64,000 bases of DNA from DATFES01 sp035457725. GTDB taxonomy: Bacteria > Pseudomonadota > Alphaproteobacteria > CACIAM-22H2. The stretch's first letter is position 1. Every line of letters begins with the position of its first letter. The DNA is taken from positions 71,808 to 135,807 of the forward strand of contig DATIBC010000008.1 in NCBI GenBank assembly GCA_035457725.1. The letters are read 5' to 3'. The translations under genes were made by a program, and so were the position numbers. Below, in pieces: positions 51,546-59,334 of the stretch. The notes under the pieces are model-generated. The model had not been told where the DNA came from. It searched no databases and was given only the letters and a program-made list of their open reading frames with translations.

Positions 51546-52619
51546 TTATTCCAACAAAAACGGCGCGCCCGCAGCACGGGCGATCTCCTTGATTTGCGCC
51601 AGGAGGGAGGCGGGGATTGGGACACCGCTCGCCTGGCGCAGCGCCCGGGCCGTGTGCTCAGGGTCGCCCGGAACAAGCACTGGCAGGCCCTTGTCGACCG
51701 GCACCGCGCCGTGCAGCGCATCGATCATGTCGTCGATCTCGGCGCAAAACTCGGCCGGATCGCGGAACGCGCCGGGGTCGATGGCGAGAAAGAAATGGCC
51801 AACGTTGTAATGCCGCGTGCCCGGATGATGGCGCTCGCGGGTCGGCGCATAGAATGCGCCCGGGAGCATGGCCGAGAGAATCTCGACCATTGCGGCGAGG
51901 CCGTATCCTTTGTGGCTGCTCATGCCGGGTATACCGCCGAGCGGGCTCAACAGCCGATGCTTGAGCGCGGTGACCGGATCGATCGTCGGTCGGCCGGTGT
52001 CGTCGACCGCCCAGCCCTCGGGAATCGGCTTCTGGTTGAGCTTGGCGACGGTCAGCTTACCGATCGCCACGGTGCTGGTCGCCATATCGAGGACGAAGGG
52101 CGGATTGCGCCCCGCCGGCGCGGCAAAGGCGATCGGGTTGGTGCCGAACATGGCTTTTCGGCTCCTCGTCGGAACCACCGAGGCTTTCCACACGTTGGTC
52201 GTGGCGACGCCGATCAAGCCCCGCTCGGCGGCCCTGAGCGCATAGATTCCCGCCGCGCCGTAATGATTGGAATTGCGCACGCCGATCGCCGCCAGGCCGC
52301 TCGCCTTGGCTTTTTCGATCGCCATGCCGATGGCGCGCACCGACGGCGCGTGGCCGAGGCCATGCCCGCCGTCGATGAGCCCGGTCACCGCCGTTTCGCG
52401 CACGATTCGGATTTCGGGCGCGGCAACCCATCGCCCTTCGGCCCGTTGCTCGGCGTAGAGCGGCATCATCGCGATGCCGTGCGAATCGATACCGCTGAGA
52501 TCGGTCTCGACCATGACTTCGACGGTCGGCCTCGCGATCGCCTCGGGCATCCCCCAGGCGGCGAAAATCGCCGCTAGTTGTCGACCGATCGTGTCCGCCG
52601 GAAAATTCCGGGCGGTCAT
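51546..52619 (-). CDS. Ldh-family (malate/L-lactate dehydrogenase type 2) oxidoreductase
   Basis: A 357-residue NAD(P)-dependent oxidoreductase of the Ldh_2 family, which includes malate, L-lactate, ureidoglycolate and 2,3-diketogulonate dehydrogenases. Marks include ETDLSGIDSHGIAMMPLY (family His), GVRNSNHYGAAGIYALRA, FGTNPIAFAAPAG, DMATSTVAIGKL and SSHKGYGLAAMVEILSAML. Its ATG overlaps the last base of the dehydratase stop (TGATG), so the two are co-translated. The large upstream open frame is a shadow. A 113-bp spacer separates it from the TAXI gene. Confidence 0.9.
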   Translation of the reverse strand: MTARNFPADTIGRQLAAIFAAWGMPEAIARPTVEVMVETDLSGIDSHGIAMMPLYAEQRAEGRWVAAPEIRIVRETAVTGLIDGGHGLGHAPSVRAIGMAIEKAKASGLAAIGVRNSNHYGAAGIYALRAAERGLIGVATTNVWKASVVPTRSRKAMFGTNPIAFAAPAGRNPPFVLDMATSTVAIGKLTVAKLNQKPIPEGWAVDDTGRPTIDPVTALKHRLLSPLGGIPGMSSHKGYGLAAMVEILSAMLPGAFYAPTRERHHPGTRHYNVGHFFLAIDPGAFRDPAEFCAEIDDMIDALHGAVPVDKGLPVLVPGDPEHTARALRQASGVPIPASLLAQIKEIARAAGAPFLLE

Positions 52620-54343
52620 CAATGAATCTCGGGCTCCGGAATCGCCGCGCGCCCCTGCAGAAAGTCGAAATCGCACCCTTTGTCGGCCTGCATCACGTGC
52701 TTGCCGTACATCACGCCGTAGCCGCGCGGATAGATGACCTCGCGCGGCCGCCACGCCGCCCGCCGGCGCGTGATCTCGTCGTCGGGCACTTTGAGGTCGA
52801 GCGAGCGGCCCGGCACGTCGAGCGCGATAACGTCGCCGTCCTTGACCAGCGCCAGCGGGCCGCCGACGAACGATTCCGGCGCCACGTGCAAGACGCAGGT
52901 GCCGTAACTCGTGCCGCTCATGCGGGCGTCCGATATCCGCACCATGTCGCGCACGCCCTGTTGCAGGATTTTCTTCGGCAGCGGCAGCATGCCCCATTCG
53001 GGCATCCCCGGGCCGCCGAGCGGTCCCGCGGACTGCAGGACGAGAACCGACTCGGGCGTGACCGGCAGCGCGGGGTCGTCGAGCCGCGCAGCCATGTCGT
53101 TGTAGTCCTTGAACACCACGGCCGGGCCGGCGTGCTTCAGTAGCTTGGGATCGCAGGCGCTCTGCTTGATGACCGCACCGTCGGGCGCCAAGTTGCCGCG
53201 CAGCACGGCAAGTCCGCCCTCGGCGTTGAGCGGCCGGTTGCGCGGCAGAATGACGTCTTCGTTGTAGACCTCGGCGCGGGCGATGTTGTCGGCCACGCTC
53301 TTGCCGGTGACGGTAACGCAGTCGAGATGCAGGAGGTCCTTCAGCCGGCTCATCGCCGCCGGCAGTCCGCCAGCATAGAAGAAATCCTCCATCAGGTATT
53401 TTCCCGACGGCCGGATGTTGGCGATGAGCGGCGTGCGGCGCGACAGCCGGTCGAACTTGTCGAGATCGAGCTCGGCGCCGGCGCGGTTGGCCATCGCGAT
53501 CAGATGGATGATCGAATTGGTCGAGCCGCCCAGCGCCATCGCCACGGTGACCGAGTTCTCGAACGCCTTGGTGGTCATGATGTCGGTCGGCTTCAGGTCC
53601 TCCCACACCATCTCGACGATGCGCCGCCCGGCTGCGGTCGCCATGCGCGGGTGGTTGGCGTCGGCAGCCGGGATGGTGGCGGCGCCAGGCAATGTCATCC
53701 CGAGCCCCTCGACCGCCGAGGCCATGGTCGAGGCGGTGCCCATGGTCATGCAGGTTCCATACGAACGCGCGATGCCGTCCTCGATTTCGTCCCAATCTTT
53801 CTGGTCGATGTTGCCGGCGCGCAGCTCCGCCCAGTATTTCCACACATCGCTGCCGGAGCCGAGGATCTGGCCATGCCAATTGCCGCGCAACATCGGGCCG
53901 GCGGGCACGAAGACGGTCGGCAGGTTCATGCTGGTCGCGCCCATCATCAGCGCCGGCACCGTCTTGTCGCAGCCGCCCAATAGCACGACGCCATCGACCG
54001 GGTTGGCGCGCAGAAGCTCCTCGGCCTCCATCGCCAACATGTTACGGTAGAGCATCGTCGTCGGTTTCATGAACGGCTCGCCCAGCGAAATCGCCGGCAT
54101 TTCGATCGGAAAACCGCCGGCCTGCCAAACTCCGCGCTTGATCTCCTCGGCGCGCAGCCGGAAATGCGCGTGGCACGGATTGATCTCGCTCCACGTATTG
54201 ACGATGCCGATCACCGGCTTGCCGGCGTAATCCTCGGCCGCAAAACCCATCTGCTTGGTCCGCGATCGGTGGCCGAAGGCGCGCAGGTCTTGAACGCCGT
54301 ACCAGCGGTGGCTGCGGAGTTCGTCAGGTTTCTTGCGGCGCAT
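52619..54343 (-). CDS. IlvD/Edd-family dehydratase (sugar-acid or dihydroxy-acid type)
   Basis: A 574-residue iron-sulfur dehydratase. Cluster/active-site cysteines lie in NTWSEINPCHAHF, LLGGCDKTVPALMMGA and YGTCMTMGTASTM. DARMSGTSYGTCVLHVAPES is the C-terminal family motif. The N-terminus (KPDELRSHRWYGVQDLRAFG) resembles pentonate/sugar-acid dehydratases more than biosynthetic IlvD. Products would be 2-keto-3-deoxy acids. The ATG at 54343 was chosen for its GGGGAA site; an ATG at 54361 is possible. Genes for a ThDP enzyme upstream and Ldh downstream imply a catabolic set. Confidence 0.9.
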   Translation of the reverse strand: MRRKKPDELRSHRWYGVQDLRAFGHRSRTKQMGFAAEDYAGKPVIGIVNTWSEINPCHAHFRLRAEEIKRGVWQAGGFPIEMPAISLGEPFMKPTTMLYRNMLAMEAEELLRANPVDGVVLLGGCDKTVPALMMGATSMNLPTVFVPAGPMLRGNWHGQILGSGSDVWKYWAELRAGNIDQKDWDEIEDGIARSYGTCMTMGTASTMASAVEGLGMTLPGAATIPAADANHPRMATAAGRRIVEMVWEDLKPTDIMTTKAFENSVTVAMALGGSTNSIIHLIAMANRAGAELDLDKFDRLSRRTPLIANIRPSGKYLMEDFFYAGGLPAAMSRLKDLLHLDCVTVTGKSVADNIARAEVYNEDVILPRNRPLNAEGGLAVLRGNLAPDGAVIKQSACDPKLLKHAGPAVVFKDYNDMAARLDDPALPVTPESVLVLQSAGPLGGPGMPEWGMLPLPKKILQQGVRDMVRISDARMSGTSYGTCVLHVAPESFVGGPLALVKDGDVIALDVPGRSLDLKVPDDEITRRRAAWRPREVIYPRGYGVMYGKHVMQADKGCDFDFLQGRAAIPEPEIH

Positions 54344-54371
54344 GGCGTTCGTTCCCCTCATTCGATGACCG

Positions 54372-56063
54372 TCAGGCGACCCACTCGCTGACTGGCGCCC
54401 GGGCTTCGTGGAGCGGCTGGCAGACGACATCGACCAATGTCGGGCCGCCGTGTTCGACGGCTTTGGCCAGCGTTGCTTTGAGTTCGGATGGCTCCTCGAC
54501 CCGCCAGCTGCGGACTCCGAATGCCGCGGCGACCGCGGCATGGTCGGTGCGGCTAAAATCCACCGAGAAATAGCGTCCGCCGTATCCGGTCTTCTGTCCC
54601 GCCTTGATCCAGCCATAGACGCTGTTAGAAACGACGATCATCGTCACTGGCGCGGCAGTCCGTACGATGGTTTCCATTTCTCCGCACGCGAACCCGAAAC
54701 TCCCGTCACCCATCACCGCGACGCATTTCGAGGCCGGACGTCCGTAATAGGCCCCCAGCACCGCCGGCAGCGCATAGCCGAGCGCGCCGTGCGCGCGGTT
54801 GCTGATGAACCAGCGGCCGGGCCGGTGCTTGGGATAGAACGCGGAGAAATAGGGGCATGGCGTTCCGGGATCGGCGACGACGATTGCGTCCTCGGGCAGC
54901 ACCGCGGCGAGATCGGCCACCAGGCGTTCGGGCTTGATCGGACGCTCGTTCGACGTCGCCAACGGCCGGTACTCGGATTCCTTGGCCGAGCGCGCCGCTG
55001 AGACGCGCGCCTTGGCTTCGGCGTCGCTGGTCTTGTGTCCGGCGCGCTCGATCGCCTCGGCGATCGCGGCAAGCGCCAGCTTGGCGTCGCCGATCACCGC
55101 CGCCTCCGTCGGAAAATTGGCGCCGACCACGCCGGGATCGACGTCGATGTGAACGATGCGCGTCTTGCCCGGTGCCGGGTAGCGCCAGCGTTCGGTCGTC
55201 ACCGAGCCGGCGCGGCACCCGACGAACGCGACGAGATCGGCCGCCTCGACGACCGCGCGTGTCGCGGGCGTCCCGCCATTCGAGCCGACGACGCCCACGG
55301 CGAGCGAATCGCCGTCAGCGATGCTGCCTTGGCCGCTGATCGTGGTCGCGACCGGCGCACCGAGCAGCCGAGCGAGCCGCGTCAGTTCGGCCTCGGCATT
55401 GGCGAGTACGACGCCGCCGCCGACGATGAAAAGCGGCCGCTTGGCCGACCGCAGCGCCGCTGCGGCGCGCGCCACCGCATCGGCATCGGGCGCGGTGCGG
55501 GCCGCGGGAAATCGGCCAAACGTCGCATCGGCCCACAGGTCGGTCTCGTTGACCGGATCCTTTTGGACGTCGAACGGCAGTCCGAGATGGACCGCTCCGG
55601 TACGACCCGTGGTCATTTCGCGAAACGCGCGGCGGACCGTCGATGGAATGTCGCTGGCGCGGTCGATGACCTTGTTCCATTTCGTGACCGGCCGGAACAA
55701 TGCTTCCTGGTCGAGTTCGGTCAGTGTATAGCGGCCACGGCTGCTTACCGAGATGTCGGTCGTGATTGCGAGCAGCGGAATCGACGACTCATTGGCCTCG
55801 ACGACGCCCGGCAGAATGTAGGTCGCGCCGCCGCCGCTTGGTCCCTCACACACTCCGACTTTGTTCGAGACGCGAGCGTAGGCGTCGGCCATGTACGCGG
55901 CCGATCGCTCGTCGCGCGTCAGTATGTGGCGGATACCCCCGCCGTGCCGCGCCAGCGCATCGTAAAGCGGCAGGCTGGTGTCGCCGCACAGGCCGAAAAT
56001 ATGATCGACGCCGTGGAGTTCGAGCAGCCGCACGAACGCCTCGGCCCCGCTGCGCTGGTTCAT
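54372..56063 (-). CDS. Thiamine-diphosphate-dependent enzyme (acetolactate-synthase-like)
   Basis: A 563-residue ThDP enzyme. The N-terminal domain has GVDHIFGLCGDTSLPLYDAL and the catalytic Glu in TRDERSAAYMADAYAR. The ThDP motif MGDGSFGFACGEMETIVR runs to SNSVYGWIKAGQ. The middle FAD/NAD-like domain is intact. It could be a carboligase or a 2-keto-acid decarboxylase. No regulatory ilvH-like gene is present, so it is not housekeeping acetolactate synthase. The start at 56063 follows GGGGGAGAACGAGG. It is the first gene of the cluster running to the TRAP permease. Confidence 0.88.
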   Translation of the reverse strand: MNQRSGAEAFVRLLELHGVDHIFGLCGDTSLPLYDALARHGGGIRHILTRDERSAAYMADAYARVSNKVGVCEGPSGGGATYILPGVVEANESSIPLLAITTDISVSSRGRYTLTELDQEALFRPVTKWNKVIDRASDIPSTVRRAFREMTTGRTGAVHLGLPFDVQKDPVNETDLWADATFGRFPAARTAPDADAVARAAAALRSAKRPLFIVGGGVVLANAEAELTRLARLLGAPVATTISGQGSIADGDSLAVGVVGSNGGTPATRAVVEAADLVAFVGCRAGSVTTERWRYPAPGKTRIVHIDVDPGVVGANFPTEAAVIGDAKLALAAIAEAIERAGHKTSDAEAKARVSAARSAKESEYRPLATSNERPIKPERLVADLAAVLPEDAIVVADPGTPCPYFSAFYPKHRPGRWFISNRAHGALGYALPAVLGAYYGRPASKCVAVMGDGSFGFACGEMETIVRTAAPVTMIVVSNSVYGWIKAGQKTGYGGRYFSVDFSRTDHAAVAAAFGVRSWRVEEPSELKATLAKAVEHGGPTLVDVVCQPLHEARAPVSEWVA

Positions 56064-56274
56064 GCCCTCGTTCTCCCCCGGCCGCGGCTCTTGACTGGCG
56101 CCGCAACGCTGGTAGCGCGACGCCAAGCGCGTCTCAAGCGAATTTTCCACATGGCCGGGCTGCAAAGCGGGTCTCGTTCTCGCATTGGACCCGATCACAA
56201 TCGCGCGATAGCGGGTTGCAATCCTGGTCGGCGCCGGCAAAATCGGCCCGAGGCGCGATCTGCCGGGGGCGACC

Positions 56275-56913
56275 ATGGAGAAGGGAATGCAAATCACGGC
56301 CATCGCCTACGTCGACCTCCTGGACTGGCGCCGTTCAATCGGTGAAATGTACGCTGCGGCGCGCGCCGACGACGATCCCGAGCGCGCCTGGGAGGCGTGG
56401 CGCCGGCGCCGCGACGCGCTGTTTCGCGACCACCCGCAATCGCCGCTGAGCGACGATGCGAAGGCGGCGTTCGAGGGGCTGGATTATTTCGACTACGACT
56501 CGTCGATGCGGCTCGAGGTGGAGCTCGTGCCGCACGTCGGAGGCCGAACCGAAAAGCTCTATGTCGGCAACGATGGAACGGTCTCCCTGTTGCCCTTCGC
56601 GCGTACCAATGGGTTGCGGTCGCGGCTCGGCGGCGAGCTGACCCTGTACTGGATCGGCGGCTATGGCGGCGGCGTGTTCCTGCCGTTCCTCGACGCCACG
56701 TCGGGCGCCACAACATATCCCGGCGGTCGCTATCTTCTCGATTCGATCAAGGGCGCCGATCTGGGCATCGCGAGCGACGGCCCAACCGTGCTCGATTTCA
56801 ACTTCGCCTACAACCCGTCGTGTTCGTATTCGGAGCGCTGGGTGTGTCCGTTAGCGCCAGTCGGCAATCGCCTGCCCGAGCCGGTATGGGCGGGGGAAAA
56901 ATCGCCGCTCTAG
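56275..56913 (+). CDS. DUF1684 domain protein
   Basis: A 212-residue protein. The middle carries GGELTLYWIGGYGGGVFLPF and DATSGATTYPGGRYLLDSIK. The C-terminus has LDFNFAYNPSCSYSERWVC and PLAPVGNRLP, the DUF1684 hallmark. The family is widespread and its function is unknown to me; the conserved Asn-Pro-x-Cys-x-Tyr and Trp-x-Cys-Pro-Leu-Ala-Pro elements suggest a catalytic or binding site. It is monocistronic, divergent from the ThDP gene (211-bp spacer with no evident motif) and convergent with the enolase-like gene (12 bp apart). Confidence 0.85.
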   Translation: MEKGMQITAIAYVDLLDWRRSIGEMYAAARADDDPERAWEAWRRRRDALFRDHPQSPLSDDAKAAFEGLDYFDYDSSMRLEVELVPHVGGRTEKLYVGNDGTVSLLPFARTNGLRSRLGGELTLYWIGGYGGGVFLPFLDATSGATTYPGGRYLLDSIKGADLGIASDGPTVLDFNFAYNPSCSYSERWVCPLAPVGNRLPEPVWAGEKSPL

Positions 56914-56925
56914 GCTGCGGTCGGC

Positions 56926-58209
56926 TCAACCCCACGGGAACTCGCGTCGCGGCGGCAACGGTCCATCGCCGCCGAGCGCCTCGGCGATACGCAGTCCCTC
57001 GTTCCATTTCGCCATGCGCTCCGAGCGCGCGAACGATCCCACCTTCAATTGTTTGGCGCCCCAACCGACAGCGAGGTGGACGATCGTCACGTCCTCGCTT
57101 TCGCCCGATCGGGCCGAAACGATGGCGCCCCATCCGGCGCGACGCGCGGCGAGGAACGCGGCGTTGGCCTCGCTCAGCGTTCCGGCCTGGTTGGGCTTGA
57201 TGAGCGCCGCGTTGCAAGCGCCCGTATTGGCCGCCTGCTCGATCCGCGCCGCGTTGGTGACGAGAAAATCGTCGCCCACGACTTGTACGCGCGGACCCGC
57301 GGCGGCGGTAAATCGAACCAAGCCCTGCGTATCGTTTTCGGCCAGCGGATCCTCGATCGAGACAATCGGATAGCGCTTGAGCCAGCCAAGAAGAAGTTCG
57401 GCCAGCTCTTCGCCGTCGAGTTCGCGTTTGTCGAGCCCCATGCGGTAGCGGCCATCGCGGCCGAACTGCGAAGCGGCGATGTCGAGCGATATGGCGATCT
57501 GATCTTGCGGCTTGAAGCCGGCGCGTTCGATGGCGCGAAGCAGTGTCTCAATCGCCTGCTCGTTGCCCTCGAAGGCGGGCCAGAAACCTCCCTCGTCGGC
57601 CACACCGGCGAGGCGCCCGCTGTCGGCCATGAGTCGATGCGCCGCGCGATAGATTTCCGCGCACCATTCGAGCGCCTCGGCGAAGGTCGCGGCGCCGACG
57701 GGAACGACCATGAAATCCTGCAGATCGACGCGACGCGCGGCGTGGGCGCCGCCGCCGAAGATCTGGATCTCCGGCAGCGGCAGATACGAGGCGCGCGAGC
57801 CGCCAAAATAGCGCCACAACGGCAGCTCGAGCGCCGCCGCTGCGGCGTGCGCCACGGCCATCGAAACGGCGATCAGGGCGTTGGCGCCAAGCCGCGATTT
57901 GTTCGGCGTGCCATCGAGATCGATGAGTCGTCGATCGATGTTGTTCTGATCAGCGGCATCGGTACCCGATAGGGCACGCGCAATCTCGCCATTGATCGCG
58001 GCGAGCGCCCCGCGGACGTCGGCGCCGGCGAAGCGTTCGCCGCCGTCGCGCCGGTCGACGGCCTCTCCGCTGCCGGTCGAAGCGCCGGACGGCGCGATCG
58101 CCCGTCCGGCCGCGCCGCCGACAAGCCGTATCTCAGCTTCAACCGTTGGAAGTCCGCGCGAATCCCACAGGCGGCGCCCCTTGATCTGGGCTATCGCGGT
58201 TCGGTTCAT
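56926..58209 (-). CDS. Divergent enolase-family protein lacking the catalytic histidine
   Basis: A 427-residue protein aligning end to end with enolase. Metal ligands Asp243, Glu286 and Asp313 (VVGDDFLVTN), plus Glu207 (DEGG), Lys338 (LIKPNQAGTL) and Lys389 (LKVGSFARSERMAKWN), are kept. The SHRSGE loop is SARSGE, so the conserved His is Ala367. The catalytic Glu of QEFM is Asp165. The ordinary glycolytic reaction is therefore doubtful. The ATG overlaps the stop of an APH-family kinase gene (ATGA), an unusual partnership for enolase. It may act on a different phosphorylated hydroxy acid. Confidence 0.85.
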   Translation of the reverse strand: MNRTAIAQIKGRRLWDSRGLPTVEAEIRLVGGAAGRAIAPSGASTGSGEAVDRRDGGERFAGADVRGALAAINGEIARALSGTDAADQNNIDRRLIDLDGTPNKSRLGANALIAVSMAVAHAAAAALELPLWRYFGGSRASYLPLPEIQIFGGGAHAARRVDLQDFMVVPVGAATFAEALEWCAEIYRAAHRLMADSGRLAGVADEGGFWPAFEGNEQAIETLLRAIERAGFKPQDQIAISLDIAASQFGRDGRYRMGLDKRELDGEELAELLLGWLKRYPIVSIEDPLAENDTQGLVRFTAAAGPRVQVVGDDFLVTNAARIEQAANTGACNAALIKPNQAGTLSEANAAFLAARRAGWGAIVSARSGESEDVTIVHLAVGWGAKQLKVGSFARSERMAKWNEGLRIAEALGGDGPLPPRREFPWG

Positions 58210-59249
58210 CGGCCGATCTCGGCGGCCCACGCATCGCGCACCGCCACAAGCCGGGAGACTGGCCTTGCCAACAGCGCCCGCGCGACCCGTCGCACGCGGT
58301 CCTTGTCGCTTTCCTCGGTCAGATACTCGACCGGCGACTTGCCGTCGACGCGGCCGAGGAACAGGCCCGGAAGCAGCCGCGCCGCGCGGCGCTCGAGGGC
58401 GGTCCGAGGCTCAAACGTCACTCCCGAAAGGTACGCTTCGGCCAGCGCCACGAAGCAGGTGAGAAAACCGGGCGCAGCGTGTTTCGTCCACAAGCACTTG
58501 AGCAGCAGATGGTTGAGGCAGAACGCGAGATCGAAGGCCGGGTCCCCGTACCAGGCGCACTCGGCGTCGAGAAATACCGGGCCGCGCGGCCCGAGCATGA
58601 TGTTCTTCGGACTGACGTCGCCGTGGACGAGCGCGAGCCGCGTTCTCGCCGTTTCGGCGATGAGATCGGCGAGAGCCTCGGCGCGATCGGGATGTCGCCT
58701 TGCCGTCGCCTCGAGATAAGGTTCGAGGCGAATGGCGTGGAAGATACGGTCGGTTGCGAACCGCTTGGCGATGTCATCGCGCCCGGCGGTTCCGGCGTGG
58801 ATTCCCGCCAACCGCGTTCCGATTTCCTCCGCGACGCCGCTTTCCGCATGTCCGTCGCGAAGCTCGTTCTTCCACAAGCGATGGCGCGCCGGATCGAGGA
58901 ATTCCATCGCGAACAAGCCTGCCTCGGGATCGTGGCCGAGCACCGGCGGCGCCGCACCGGGAACGATCGCGGCCGCTTCCACCATCCAAGCGACTTCGTA
59001 AGCGTTACGCTCGACCGGCGCCCGCCAATCGTCGCGAACCTTGAGCCGGGACAACGCCCGCTTGACGCAAAATGCGCCGCGCGGGGTTTCGATCCGCCAG
59101 ATATCCGACGATACGCCGCCGCTCATCGCGGCGGCATGCACCGTATCGCCCGTTCGCAGGAGGCCCATACGCTCGAGCGCCGCGCGAAGCTCCGCCTCGA
59201 TATCGCCGAGGTGACGACGCGACGGAACTTCGGTGGACCCGGCTTGCAT
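58206..59249 (-). CDS. Aminoglycoside-phosphotransferase-family small-molecule kinase
   Basis: A 347-residue APH/choline-kinase-fold protein. Marks are GGVSSDIWRIETPRGAFCVK (glycine-rich loop and ATP Lys), LVHGDVSPKNIMLG (catalytic loop, H-G-D-x-x-x-x-N) and FLDAECAWYGDPAFDLAFCL (metal Asp). These families phosphorylate small hydroxyl compounds. Antibiotic resistance is not implied. Its stop overlaps the enolase-like start (ATGA), suggesting that kinase and enolase-like enzyme act in sequence. The start at 59249 has a weak ribosome site and lies 85 bp after the formate dehydrogenase alpha gene. Confidence 0.86.
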   Translation of the reverse strand: MQAGSTEVPSRRHLGDIEAELRAALERMGLLRTGDTVHAAAMSGGVSSDIWRIETPRGAFCVKRALSRLKVRDDWRAPVERNAYEVAWMVEAAAIVPGAAPPVLGHDPEAGLFAMEFLDPARHRLWKNELRDGHAESGVAEEIGTRLAGIHAGTAGRDDIAKRFATDRIFHAIRLEPYLEATARRHPDRAEALADLIAETARTRLALVHGDVSPKNIMLGPRGPVFLDAECAWYGDPAFDLAFCLNHLLLKCLWTKHAAPGFLTCFVALAEAYLSGVTFEPRTALERRAARLLPGLFLGRVDGKSPVEYLTEESDKDRVRRVARALLARPVSRLVAVRDAWAAEIGR

Positions 59250-59334
59250 CTTGGCTCGGGCAAGGCTGCCTCGCGGCGCGCCGATCTGGCAAGCGACAAA
59301 TGCCGCACCCCGGGCATTGTCAGCCGGAGCGCGT

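Noticed and set aside
58206..59249. Aminoglycoside resistance gene
   Set aside because: The APH fold is shared by many metabolic kinases, and the coupling to an enolase-like gene argues for a metabolic substrate.
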